From Myrica gale (Eukaryota > Streptophyta > Magnoliopsida > Fagales > Myricaceae), in NCBI GenBank assembly GCA_963930655.1, contig OZ005613.1, forward strand, positions 8,068,501-8,132,500: a stretch of DNA of 64,000 bases. The letters run 5' to 3'. The position numbers and the translations under genes were made by a program. Of this stretch, positions 22,741 to 34,124 are shown piece by piece (positions within the stretch are counted from its first letter, which is position 1; each line of letters begins with the position of its first letter). Below the pieces are notes generated by a model. The model had not been told where the DNA came from. It ran no database searches and saw only the letters and a list, made by a program, of their open reading frames with translations.

Positions 22741-23606
22741 ATAAATGCTTGAAAACAAAGCCCAATGGACCTCTCCCAAGCCCAATTCGGCCAGCCCTTT
22801 CCCAAAGCCTCGCCCATCCCATTTTGGTAACTCATTAGTCATCATTTGCAATCCAACATTGGTAATCATTGGCTGCCTCCCTTGCTATCCAATCCCCTTC
22901 AATTGCTTGAGTAGACCACCTAAGCTAAGCCTAGACACAATGATTTCGACCTAATTAACCCTAGAAAGACTAAACTAACCCTAGTGAACGAACCCTAGTT
23001 AATGGAAGTATAAATAGGACCTTGGTATGAGGGTTAAACTCACACCAACAGCCACCCAATAGGAGGTTTTTTAGACAGAATCTGAGAGCTTGAGTGAAGA
23101 GAAAAGAGAGAAGGAAGAGAGAAAGGAGCCATGCCCCCTAGGAAGAGAAAAAAGAAGAAGAAAATTTGAAGAAAATTTGGAAGGAGGTTGAGGTAGCTTG
23201 AGCTCTGGTGTTTTGAGGTTCTTATCTTTGTTATTGATACTAACCGTTAAGGTTGTATAAGAAATGCCCGATCCGAATGCCCTACCCAGTTTCGACCCGA
23301 TCGGGTCGGATCCGGCCCTCAGTCGCCAGTCACTGAGTCTCCAGATCTCTCTATCTGCCAGTCTCTCTCTCTCTCTCATATGATATATTGCCCTAGGTTT
23401 ATTGCTGCTGACTGTTGATGAGTTGATTTATTTGTTTATTTTGATTGCAGATCTAACATTCCCGAAGAGCTGTAGCTAAAAGACAAGGTAAAAAATTTGT
23501 TTGTTGTTTGTTTGTTGTTGATGCCTTATTTATTTTTGTTTGTTCGATGTTGGGTCGATTAAGGCATGCACGATGCATATAATCAGTTTGTATTTTTGTT
23601 TATTTG

Positions 23607-23695
23607 TTGTTGAGTCTATACCAATAGTTTGTTGTTGGGTCTATACCAGTAGTTTGTTGTTGGGTGTATACCAGTTGTTTGTTGTTGGGTCTATG
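23607..23695 (+). repeat. Tandem repeat in hAT leader, about 30-bp unit
   Basis: 'GTTTGTTGTTGGGTCTATACC' variants recur three to four times in the untranslated leader of the hAT element. Confidence 0.75.
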
Positions 23696-24104
23696 CCTTA
23701 TTTATGTTTGTTTGCTTGATATGTTCAACTATAACAACAAACATTATTTGTTAATTTTGAATTTTGATTTGAAGTTATTGTAGATATTGTGCTACTTGTG
23801 TAACTGTGTTGTTGTTGGAGTGTTGTTGTTCTTCGCTGGTAACTTGCTCAGGTAAGTGTATATTTTGCCATTATGCACCCTATATTTCAGAAATTATAAT
23901 ATTTTACCTATGGAGATTGGAGGTCAGGGCTTGATGAATTGGTTTGTTGGTTCTGTTGTGTTGTTGGTGATTGGAGATTGAAGTGTTGAATTAGTTTATG
24001 ATTTATCTTTCATTTATGATTTATATTTGGTTTATAATATTTTGCCTATGGAAATTGGAGTGTTGGCTTATGAATTGGTTGTTGACTTGTTGTATTATAC
24101 TATT

Positions 24105-24380
24105 ATATGAATTGGTAGCTGAAAATATATGAATTGGTTGCAATATGAATTGGAATGTATGAATTTGTTACTGAAAATATATGAATTGGTTGCTGAAAAT
24201 GTATGCATTGATTGCTGAAAAATATTAATTGGAATGTATGAATTGGTTGCTGAGAAATATATGAATTGGTTGCTGAAAATGTATGCATTGGTTGCTGAAA
24301 AATGTATGCATTGATTGCTGAAAAATATTAATTGGAATGTATGCATTGGTTGCTGAAAAATATATGCATTGATTGCTAAA
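24105..24380 (+). repeat. Minisatellite in hAT leader, 20-25-bp unit
   Basis: About a dozen imperfect units of 'ATGAATTGGTTGCTGAAAAT' (with ATGCATTG variants) stand immediately before the transposase start. Minus-strand ORFs across it are repeat artefacts. Confidence 0.88.
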
Positions 24381-24406
24381 TTGGGTTGTATAATTTATCA
24401 GATATC

Positions 24407-27400
24407 ATGAAACAAATCAATTTTGATGATTTGGGTATCCCTAATAGTGGTACTCCTGAAAGGGGTAGCACCCCTGACTCTCCTATGTCTCCCGACTCTC
24501 CCCTTATTGAGCTTGATGCAGAGGTAGAGAGACCTTCTACTACTCAACCAGCTTGTGGTGGGGGACAACCGTTGCCTAGAAGGCAGTCCAATAGATCTAA
24601 GGCATGAGATCATTTCACAAGATTACCTATTGGTGGTAGTAAACTACCGAAGTGTACATGTAACTATTGTGGACAGAGTTTTAACTGTCACTCTAAGTTA
24701 CAAGGCACTTCATCTTTACTCAATCTTCTAGCTAGCTGTTCTAAGGATCTTTATATCAAGGGGAAGACGGACAAGAGGAAATCTCATTTGAGCTTTGAGT
24801 CTAAGAATAATGGTGAGAGTAAAGATATTATATTGACCAAGTACAATGAAAAAAAGATTAGGGTTTCCCATACTAAGATGGTTGTGGTAGATGAGTTGCC
24901 TTTCTTGATTTTAGAAGGTCTTGGATTTAGGGAATTTGTAAGGACTCTTGAGCCTAGGTTTCCTATGTCCTCTCGCTATATAGTGATGAGGGATGTTACA
25001 AAGCTCTTCTGAAGGGAGAAAGAGGAGTTGAAGATGATGTTTTTGACTTCAGGGCAGAGGGTTTGTTTAATCACTGATACGTGGACTTCGATCCAAAATA
25101 TCAATTACATGTGTGTTACTGAACATTTTATTAATAGTAATTGGAAGAGGCACAAAAGAATCCTAGCATTTCATAAGATTCAAGATCACAAAGGGGCAAC
25201 CATTGGGAGAGAATTGGAGGAGTGTATGCTTTAATGGAAAATCTCAAAATTTCTTACTATCACTGTTGCAACCGATAGTGTCATTGATTGGTTGAAGAAA
25301 AGAACCTTGACTAATGATCAAACTATTTGTGGCCATGATTTCATTCACATGAGGTGTAGTGCACACATAGAATCTTATTGTGAATGAGGGGTTGAAAGAA
25401 CTCGATGAGTCTGTCATTAAGGTTCGAAACTTGGTAAAGTATGTGAAGTCTTCTCCTGGTAGGTTAACAAAGTTTAGAACTTGTGTGGTGAAGAAAAGAA
25501 TCCAGTGTTGTTTATCTCTGTGTCTTAATGTTCCCACTAGATGAAACTCTACTTACCTCATGTTGAATGTTGCTGAAAAATATCAGAGAGCTTTTGAGCT
25601 GTTGCAGGAGGATGGCGAGGATCGGGTGCTCTTGATGTTGATGATTGGGATAGAGTATTTGAATGAGAATGGGCCAGGAAGGCGTGGATTGGGTGCTCCT
25701 GATGATGATGATTGGGATAGAGTTAGAAATTTTGTGAGATTTTTGCAAATTTTCTATGATGTTACAATGCGTCTTTCTGGTTCAATGTATGTCACTTCTA
25801 ATTTGCATTTTCAACAAGTCTCTTACATTCATACTCACTTGAAGGAATATTGTGATAGTCATGATGATTTGTTGAGTGTCATGGCTTTGAGAATGAAGTT
25901 GAAGTGTGAAAAATATTGGGGGATGTTGGAAACATCAATAGACTATTATGTGAGTCCTAGTTTTTCAGGATTAAGGCAACTCAAGAGGGGGTGAATAGGT
26001 TTTCTAAACTTTTCGATATTGACCCCCAAAGATGTGTTTGCATGTAAAGCCTATTTTAGCACAATTATATAATATGCAATGACTGTAAATAAGTGTAAAG
26101 TAAGGAGAAAGGTAAAAGAACCAAACACTCAGTTTTTAGGTGGTTCGGCAAACCCGCCTACATCCACTCCTCAAGCTCCTTCACCGAGCTTGAGGTTTTC
26201 CAATATCTTCAACCAATAGCTTACACACTAGCTTCCGGGTGCTAGTGAACCGTACAAGTGTTTTCCTGGGATCAACACTCAAACCCACCCAAGTGGTTTT
26301 TCTGGCTCACCACTCACAACCTCACCAAGCTTAAGATATACTCTCACAAAGCTTCTTCTTTAGTGAACAACCTCACTAAAGGAAACACCTCTTTTGGATA
26401 TGAAGATAGATGAAAAAAACTCTCTCAAAGAGTGGATAAGAAGATTGAAAGCTCTATCTCTTTTGATTCACACAATGACAAGGATGTGAAAGTGTAATTT
26501 GTGTGAAATGAGAAATATGAAATATGAAGGTTTAAAATATTTCTCAAGCTATAAAAATGATATGTGGTCGTTGGTTATTCATTTTAGATGAAATGAAGGT
26601 GTATTTATAGGCCACATGTGAAAACTAGCCATTTATAGCCGTTAGGGGTCGATTTGACAATTTTATAGTTGTACCGGTCGACCGCTTCATTTACCGGTCG
26701 ACCCGTTCAAGTAGCCGTTGCCCAACGGTCATAAATTTTAATCCTATCAAGATCATCCGCTTCATGTAGTGATTGACCGCTACAAAAAGTTAATCGACCG
26801 GTTCATTTAAAACAATGTTTTTTACCACTTTTAAACACCCAATTTTAAAGACTTACTTCCCATAAGTATATGAAGGGTTTGAGAGTATATTTGGAGTGTT
26901 TTGAAACCTTTAAAAACATTTTAATCTTTCAAAAAAAGGTAAAATGGTTTGTGCACGTTTTGAAAGATATGCAAGTGTGTGATTCAAATCCTTGTCAAAT
27001 GTGAAATAAAGAGTTACAAGGATTATACCCTAAGGTCTTGAATCTTCACTTTGAGCTCCTTGCATCTTCTTATTTTTCTTTCTTCAAGTCTTTGGCTCTT
27101 TTATCAAGTCGACTTTGTCTTTGAAGATGTCCATTTTATAAACTTGATCCATTTATTGAAATCATCAAAATCTCGATTGTGCACAAAAGCCAACATCTTA
27201 TTTGTGGCTGCTATCCTTGATCCACGTTACAAGATTGCCACCCTAGAATTTTGGTTCAAGAAGGTTATGGGTGTTGAGGAAGGGGAAAAATTTATTGAGA
27301 TCTTGAAAGTGGATGTCGAGTGATTGTATAGGCACTACAATGATGGCTTATCTTCTGATGGTCCTAGGATGGGCAGTGAAAGTGGAACTACTGATGACTA

Positions 27401-27979
27401 TGACTATGACTCTCAAAGTAGTGGCAGCACAATGGGGAGGGAAAGGGGAAGTTCGAATCCGTTGTGTATCTTGCAAGAATTCCATCAGTCTCGGGCATCT
27501 AGGAATTTGTTAGATTGCAAGAGTGAGTTGGAACGTTATTACTTGGAGGATGTGGAGTCATCTAGTTCAGAGTTTGATATTTTGACTTGGTGGAAGGTTA
27601 ATTCCACCAAATTTCCAGTTATTGCTCGAATTGCACGGGATGTGCTAGCTATTCCCATCACTACCGTTGCTTCAGAGTCTGCATTCAGCACTGGAGGGCG
27701 CGTTCTGGATCCCTATCGGAGCTCATGGGCTCCAAAAACAGTTGAGGCTCTCATATGTGCTCAGAATTGGCTACGGTCAACACCCATTACCCCTGCCCAA
27801 CGAGTCTTAGAAACGGTTGAGGATTTTGAAAGCTTTAGACTAGACTCAGGTAATAATGTTCTTTGAAATTCAATTCATTTACTGTTTTGGTTCATCTTTT
27901 TGTTTAATTAATGTTGTTTCCATGTTTTTATATAGAATTGGAAGCTGATCCTATGCGTATCTTGTTGGACGAATCTTGA
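24407..27979 (+). pseudogene. hAT transposase (RICESLEEPER-like), split by an LTR
   Basis: The N-terminus (ATG 24407) is acidic and Pro/Ser-rich. A BED zinc finger follows: SKA*DHFTRLP with the expected Trp codon now TGA, then CTCNYCGQSF, HSKLQGTSSLLNLL. Downstream are LITDTWTSIQNINYMCVTEH, KRILAFHKIQDHKGATIGRE, FIHMRCSAHI, LSLCLNVPTR*NSTYLML (Trp to stop again) and KYWGMLETS. A solo LTR interrupts at 25949-27195. Coding resumes with LFVAAILDPRYK and ends with the hAT dimerisation domain: LERYYLEDVE, ILTWWKVNSTKFPVIARIAR, DVLAIPITTVASESAFSTGG and an intact 'ALICAQNWLR'. An intron (27850-27935) precedes the last codons, which end LLDES at 27979. A 63-bp in-frame duplication lies at about 25624-25718. 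Length and order fit the family. Stops and frameshifts make it dead. Confidence 0.93.
25949..27195 (-). mobile_element. Solo LTR, Sirevirus type, in the hAT transposase
   Basis: On the minus strand it begins TGTTGGCTTTTGTGCAC and ends GGACTCACA. Flanks TATTA (25944-25948) and TCTTA (27196-27200) differ at one position, so they are an aged 5-bp duplication. There is no internal domain. GGTCGACC-type palindromes lie at 26676-26700. Length (1247 bp) is close to the 5765-7022 copy. Confidence 0.88.
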
Positions 27980-27999
27980 ATGAGTTGGATTTTGGACAT

Positions 28000-28916
28000 T
28001 ATGTGATTGTGAGTAATATCTTACTTCTAAATTCTAATGTTCCACTTATTTGTCAATCTTTTTATCTTAATTATAACTTTTAAGTTCTAACTGTAATTCA
28101 TTGTCTACAGGATGGAAAACAAAAGGAATTGTTTTTTTAGTAATTGGAAGTACATTTTGCTTACTTAAGCTTTTCAATTTTCATATATAAGAATGAAGTT
28201 GTTTAATGTAGTTTGTTCCATTTGTTAGTTTGCACTTTGCAGAGACTAGAAAGTGATTTAGTGTTAATTTTGTTTTTATTTTTTGTTATTTCTGCAAAGT
28301 AGTGTTAATTTAGTTTTTATTTTTTATGTTTTTTTATTTCTGTTAAGTTGTATGTTAATGTTTGATTCAATTAACATGTGATCTAGTTACTTAGTAGTTA
28401 TTAATGATATACGTATATAGTATATTCGAATGGAGTAATTTTGTTCTATATACTTATATCCGAATGAATTTTTTTAGGGGATAAGGCTACAATTTATTGA
28501 CATGCAATTTTAGTCTTTTACCGTATATGGATACAATGACCTTAAATCCAATATTTTTGGCCCAACTCGACCTTATATAGATACAATGACCTTAATTTTG
28601 CAAAAGAAGCCCATTATAGTTTTACAGGGCTTAAAACGCTAGTCACAGCTTAAAATGACCTTAAATCCAATATTTTTGGCCCGACTCGAAAAATAGCCCA
28701 ATTTAAATATCTGCCCAAAAAGGCCAATATACACAGGCCCATTTCAAATTCGGCCCAACTCCGAATCCGGCCCGAAATCTGATCCGAATCCAAATATTCC
28801 GATTGAACCGGATATTAGGCCAATTCGGACCGGATTCGGATCCACTATCCGGACTCCTAAAATTTCGGATTCGGATAGAGGGTTTCCAAATCCGAAATTT
28901 TCGGTGCACACCCCTT
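28000..28916 (+). other. hAT 3' region: AT-rich UTR and subterminal motifs
   Basis: 28000-28500 is AT-rich 3' UTR. 28680-28900 carries repeated CCGAATCC/GGATTCGG and 'CGGCCC' motifs up to the terminus. No further gene. Confidence 0.55.
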
Positions 28917-30967
28917 CTAACCGTGAGCTTAATGGAGGTTTTTGATACTCAAGAATTCATCAAAGAGTCAAAGAGATTAAGAGGTAAGGGTAATTTACAT
29001 GTTACTGATGTTGTTGGAATTTTTATGATTCGAGGTTACTAAAATGCTAGGGAGTGATCTGGAACCTTTGAATATGCTTAACATGAGCTAAGTATGAAGT
29101 TACAATGATTAGATGCAAGAGAATGTTGAAAAATAAAGATTATTGTTAAACTTAGGTCATAAAGCCCTTTGAATGAATTTTGATATAAATCTCGTGTAAA
29201 TAAATTGCATGCCATGATTTTTGAATGTTGTAGAAGTATTATAAACATATAGGATAGGTTTCACAAAAGTATTGAAGATTAGCTAAGTAGAGGAAAACTA
29301 GCTTAGAATTGCACCATTTGTGACAACATCTTTAGGGGTATCTAATACATATTAAAAACCAAGGATTGATTTCAAATTTGAGGAGTTAATACCAGACACC
29401 ACTAGGAACCTACAATTAAAATTTCGAGTCATTTGAAGCTAGGATCAAAAAGTTATGATTAATTAAATTGTACTGTTAAAACTAGTTTTTTTTTTCACTA
29501 AAAGAGCCATTTTTTGTAGTCACACGGTTTGGGCTTGATTTCTATCACTTGGAATGATTTTAATGGGGTTAAATACTTATAATTTTTGCTAGGATATGAG
29601 CTTTAAGTGGAGCCAAGGATAGGTCCCTATTGGACCCTAAATGCCTAACTTAGTGGCCATGTGAAATAGAACTCTTTTCTACTATTTGGGCTGACCCAAG
29701 TAGGCTTTCGAAAACTTCTAATAATGTCCAGATGTGGGCTTACCAGCAACCCCAAGTCCAATTCTAATTGGACTTAAGATATTTAACTTGGATAACATGT
29801 GTTAATTAACTTGTTTAAAATTAAGGTTTAATTAATCCACTAGTCCCAACGGTATAATCGAATCCGAAATTGGTCCTTAAAGTTTATTTCATCCTATACT
29901 AGTTTTAGGGAATCCTTTGTGTTCTGAAGTTTCCATTCTTTTAACTCTGTTGATCCCGTTAACGAAATAAAACCCATGTGACTAATGGGAACTTGCACCA
30001 CTAATTGTAAGCAGTCACATGTGCTCAAGTCACTCAAACTACCACGTTAGACTGATGTCTGTTAATTAAAAATTCACATCAAATAGTCTACGCCTCCTAG
30101 ACCTAAAATTCCATGCTACCTTGTCTTTTATAAAGACAATGCATCCCTCAAGTGACTATAGGACACGTGGTTGTTTGCGATTGATGGTGACGTGTCCCTA
30201 TTAGCTACATGAGCTTTATTACATCAATTAAAGGGTAACTGAATTGAAGAAATGGCCACTCTAAGATGCTAAGGATTCCTCGAGAACTAGTATAGGACAA
30301 AACAAACCTTAAGGACTAGTTGACAAATTAAGCCTAAAATTAAAATAGTTCAAGTTTTAAACTAAAATTCTTAATTGCTTGCTAATTTCAAGATATTAGT
30401 AATTGCTGGAAAAAAAGTTTAATTGTATTTATTTTGGAAATAAATACAAAGTCATGGATGTGATAAACTATTAGATTTTCTTGAAAAATAAGTAAAATAT
30501 GAAGAAAAATACTAAATCTTTAATACAATACATGTGATGTAATTAAATTACTTAATTGCATATTATTTGTAAGCAAGATTAAGGAATTTTAATGCACATA
30601 ATTAGTAAGAGATACCGTACATTTTTTATGAAAATATGTATCAATGATATAATGGACATGGTATGTGCATAGCATTTGCATCAATGAGATAATGGATATG
30701 ACATTTGCAAAATGACATCTGCATCAAAGGCATTTGCATCAATGGAAATATTTACAGTTAATGGGTGACAATAACGATTACTAGAGAGTGCAACCATCAC
30801 TATGGGGTAGTGAAGGCAGATGAGCCTTTACCAATTTTCCTTTTGCAACGGAATGCCAAGGACAGTTCTAAAGTGCAGGGGAGATTGGACGCAGAGCCCT
30901 ACCAATAGGGATGAAAGAAAGGCAAAGGATTTTACAGACATGGGCATGACATTCATATTGGATATGA

Positions 30968-31331
30968 TTATATTGTTCTTGAGCACAAGTCTATGAAGAA
31001 TAAGCTTAGCTTAGTCAACGTTGTACACAATTCATTTCCAAACAACCCGTGTATCATTGCCGGTAACAGTCGCTGCAACAAGACTTGTGCGCCGTGACTC
31101 TTCATACCCATTATCTTACCTTGTTTTTATATTCATGCATTGGGATATGTTAGAGGTGTATCCATCAGAAGACTTAACACCGTTCAACCATTCACAATAC
31201 TTTTTATGTTCATCCTTCGTTAAAGTAAACGATGCAGCTCTTTTTTAGTGCCCATTAATGTCAAATCCCTCTTAGCAGTAGCATTGTCCTTCGTCTTACC
31301 ATCGATGTTCAGCAAAGTTGCCAACACATTG
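30968..31331 (-). pseudogene. CACTA TNP2 C-terminal piece
   Basis: Minus-strand frames read TLLNIDGKTKDNATAKRDLT, GTKKELHRLL, then KYCEWLNGVKSSDGYTSNIS and MGMKSHGAQVLLQRLLPAMI, ending FFIDLCSRTI. These match the TNP2 segments TLLNIPGKTKDG, ..ELHP.., F...L..IK.PDGY.SNI..., and LKSHDCHVLMQ.LLPVAIR. Two frame changes and stops are present. The reading is cut by the LTR that starts at 31332. Confidence 0.88.
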
Positions 31332-31782
31332 TGTAATACCCCTTTCTATTTTTAGCTGTATGACATATATAAAAACTAGTATCATATGCTATTTGGAGTT
31401 TTTTCATCTAAATTATTTTCTTGACAAATTTATATGATTTTTCATATGCTACCTAAATATTTTATTTATCTTATTATTTAGTTAGGTATTTACCTTTTGT
31501 TATGGTCCTTGATAATTTCAATATTTTAAGCACTTTCATTTCCTCGTAAATACATATTATTTCATTTTACTTGCATTAATCAAGTACTAGAGAATTAGTT
31601 TTATTAGTAAAATTCTTGTCATTATACTGCCTTTTAATAAGACATATTATTTCTCATTGCTTATCATTATCAATTCACTATTCAATCAAGAGTACTCAAT
31701 TGTATTTAAATTTCTCGTTAAACACCATGGCTCGCACCAAAACTATGATATTTTTCCTTGTAGGTGTTTTCGTGTTGAAATG

Positions 31783-34124
31783 AAGAAGATTGATTATCAA
31801 AAAACACCGAAAAACTCTATCTGCCAAGATGGTGTCGACACTTAGCACATAAGCCATATTGTCATTTTTGATTGTGTAGACACATGGGAAGCACAATGTT
31901 GACAAATGTGAAGATGATGTCGACACATGGTGAAAGAAGTGTCGACGCATGCCACAGGCACCTGTGAGTAAGTTCTAGACTCGATGAAGGTGTCGACACA
32001 TAGGCATGTATATGTCGACACATGTTGCGGGAATACAGTTTTTAAAAAGATGACTCAGCACTCGAATCAAGATGTTATGGAACGTAGGACACCTTTCTAC
32101 CATTTTGAAAGACAAAGACAAAGGCTAAAGACCTATAAAGGGAACATTTTGGAGAGATAAAATTACTTTTGCACAACTTTTGTCTCTCTACATCATCAAT
32201 CTTGACCTAGTCTCCTTCAAGTGAGAGAAAAATGCAAAAGACAAAGGCTGCACGTTTTCCAAGAAGTCTGGTCTGCCATTGTTGTCATCATCATCAAATC
32301 TTGTCTTGTAGCCCTTTATTAAGCTTTGCTTTGCTGATTTGACTTTGAGAGCTATTGTTTATTCATTCCTATCTTTAAAAATTGATGTTAGCCCAAGGTT
32401 GTTTTACAAACAATCTATAAATGATTTTGATGATAACAAAAGTTTCTAAGTATTTGAGAACTTTAGAATCTATTTTATCAATCCACAAATTCTAAGTTAC
32501 ATTTCAATAGGATTGAGTTTATCTCTCTAAAATCTTCTTAATACACTTAAAAGATCTTTACACATGATGCTTGATAAATTCTTCAAGATATGGACACTTA
32601 AAATAGTTTTGGAATGAGATTAAAACTTCAAAAACACTGATTTTTGTCTCCAGGACTTTTAGGTGCCGACACATTGTACTAACACCCGAGACATGTTTTT
32701 CCAGGCAAAAATATGTGTCGACACATTGGACCATAGTGTCAACACATTGCACTGACCCAAAACTCAAGCTTCCAGAATGCCAAAATTCACTTCACATTTG
32801 ACAACCGCTCGACCAGCGCTCAAGCGCCCTTGCACAAAACTTTACAGACTCTTCACGTTCTACAACTGCTCGACAACCGCTCAAGCGCGAGTAAGGAAAT
32901 TTAAGACAGTAGTTTTACATTCGACGAGCGCTCGACCAACGCTCGACCGGTCTCCGGCAAATTTCGAAATTTGAGAAGAAGGTGTCAATACATAGAAGAC
33001 ATGGTGTCGACATATTACACGGATTTGAGGATTTTTAGAATGACATCAGAGTCATCAAAATGCTCCCTATTTTATGAAAAAGTTTCCAACGACTATTCTC
33101 ACCTACCCAATCGACCGTTGAAAATAAAATGGCTTAAATAGAGGACTGATTGTTGAAGAAAAAAAAAGCTCCCACCTAAACGACGAATTGCATTTACTTA
33201 GTGACCTAACTTCTTGAAAAAGAGAGAAAGCTTTGAAGAAGAGTGAAGTTCCGCACCTAACAAGAAGACCTGCTATTTTTCTTGCCATATTCCAAGTCTT
33301 CTATTGTACATCTTATCCTCTTCACATAGTTTGTGCCACACATTTGTAAATAATGAGCCTTACTCTTGTGAGTAGAAGAAATCCCTAGGTGTTGGGATTT
33401 GAGAAGAGGAGTTAAAGCGTAAGCTCAAGAAACGCTTTGTGAAGGTTTCTTAGCACCCGAGAAGCTAAGGTGTACTACCTATTTGATAGTTAGTGGAGAA
33501 AGTCCAAGGAAGTCAATAGCCTTGGGGGTGGATGTAGGCAAGTGTTTTGGCCGAACCACCTAAAAATTACGGTGTCATCTCTTCAACCCTTATCTCTTCA
33601 AGTTTCATTCTTTCTATTACTCTTTACTGCAGTGGTTTATAGTTATTGATTGTGATTGGTGTTTTTAAATCTTTCGAGAAATTGTTAAATTTTTAAAAAC
33701 TCAATTCACCCCCCTCTTGGGTTGCTACATAGACTTTCAATTGAAAACCTTTGAGTGTGAGATACACTTGGGCCAACCCGTGAAGATAGAAGAAATCTCA
33801 TACGCTTTGAGATTTATGACGAGTTGAAGAGTGAGCTCAGAAAAACTCTTGGAAAGGTTACTTAGCATCCGAAAGCTAAGTTGTAGACACTATTGCATTA
33901 TAGCGGAAAAGCCCAGGGAAGGCAATAACCTTGGGGGTGGCGTAGGCAAGTCTTGGTCGAACCACCTAAAAATTACGGTGTTATCTCTCTTCCCTACTCT
34001 CGTATTTATTGCTTTCATTTATTGTTATTTGATAATTATTGCATTAAAATTTTCAGATGTGTTTTTTTATAAAAAAATGAGCTAAGTTTTTGATAAACCC
34101 AATTCGTCCTTCTTCTCGGGTTGA
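31783..34124 (+). mobile_element. Sirevirus-like LTR nested in copy B
   Basis: It runs from TGTTGAAATGAAG to ...CTTCTCGGGTTGA, with TTTTCG on both sides (31777-31782 and 34125-34130). The left third carries several TGTCGACACA palindromes. The right third has the family landmarks AAGCTAAG, GGGGGTGG, GAACCACCTAAAAATTACGG. The 3' end lacks the usual CA, so the boundary is tentative. A further solo LTR (32386-33739) splits it. Confidence 0.6.
32386..33739 (+). mobile_element. Solo LTR, Sirevirus-like, TSD ATTGA
   Basis: It begins TGTTAGCCCAAGGTTG and ends GACTTTCA. Exact ATTGA duplications flank it (32381-32385 and 33740-33744). It contains GCTCGACC/GCGCTCGACC and TGTCGACACA motifs (32690-33010) and the CCCCCCTCTTGGGTTGC box near its 3' end. 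No internal domain. Innermost of three nested LTRs. Confidence 0.93.

Larger units (their letters stand above)
23248..28916 (+). mobile_element. hAT element, about 5.7 kb, TSD CTAACCGT
   Basis: An identical 8-bp direct repeat CTAACCGT flanks it (23240-23247 and 28917-28924), the hAT target length. The right end reads GGTGCACACCCCTT, complement AAGGGGTGTGCACC, a typical plant hAT terminus. The left end TAAGGTTGTATAAGAAAT matches it only loosely, mostly by C-to-T type changes. Both subterminal regions are rich in CCGATCCG/GGATTCGG motifs. It encloses a hAT transposase pseudogene and a later solo LTR. Confidence 0.8.
22741..30967 (+). mobile_element. Gypsy-type LTR (copy C), split by a hAT element
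   Basis: Left part 22741-23239 has a TATA box (TATAAATA, 23009-23016) and a purine-rich leader like that of copies A and B. After the hAT element the leader resumes (28925) and reaches a donor-like GAG|GTAAGGG near 28985, as in the other copies. Matching blocks continue: the 'CACACGGTTTGGGCTTG' area, then a 3' region near 30760-30960 like 35780-36000 of copy B. The left boundary was not fixed. The right side is cut by CACTA TNP2 sequence. No protein domain is present. Confidence 0.55.

Noticed and set aside
24095-24346. Repetitive Ser/Thr/Tyr-rich minus-strand ORFs
   Set aside because: They translate the minisatellite in the hAT leader.
28703-29042. ORFs with Ile/Arg/Pro repeats
   Set aside because: They are translations of the GGATTCGG subterminal repeats at the hAT right end.
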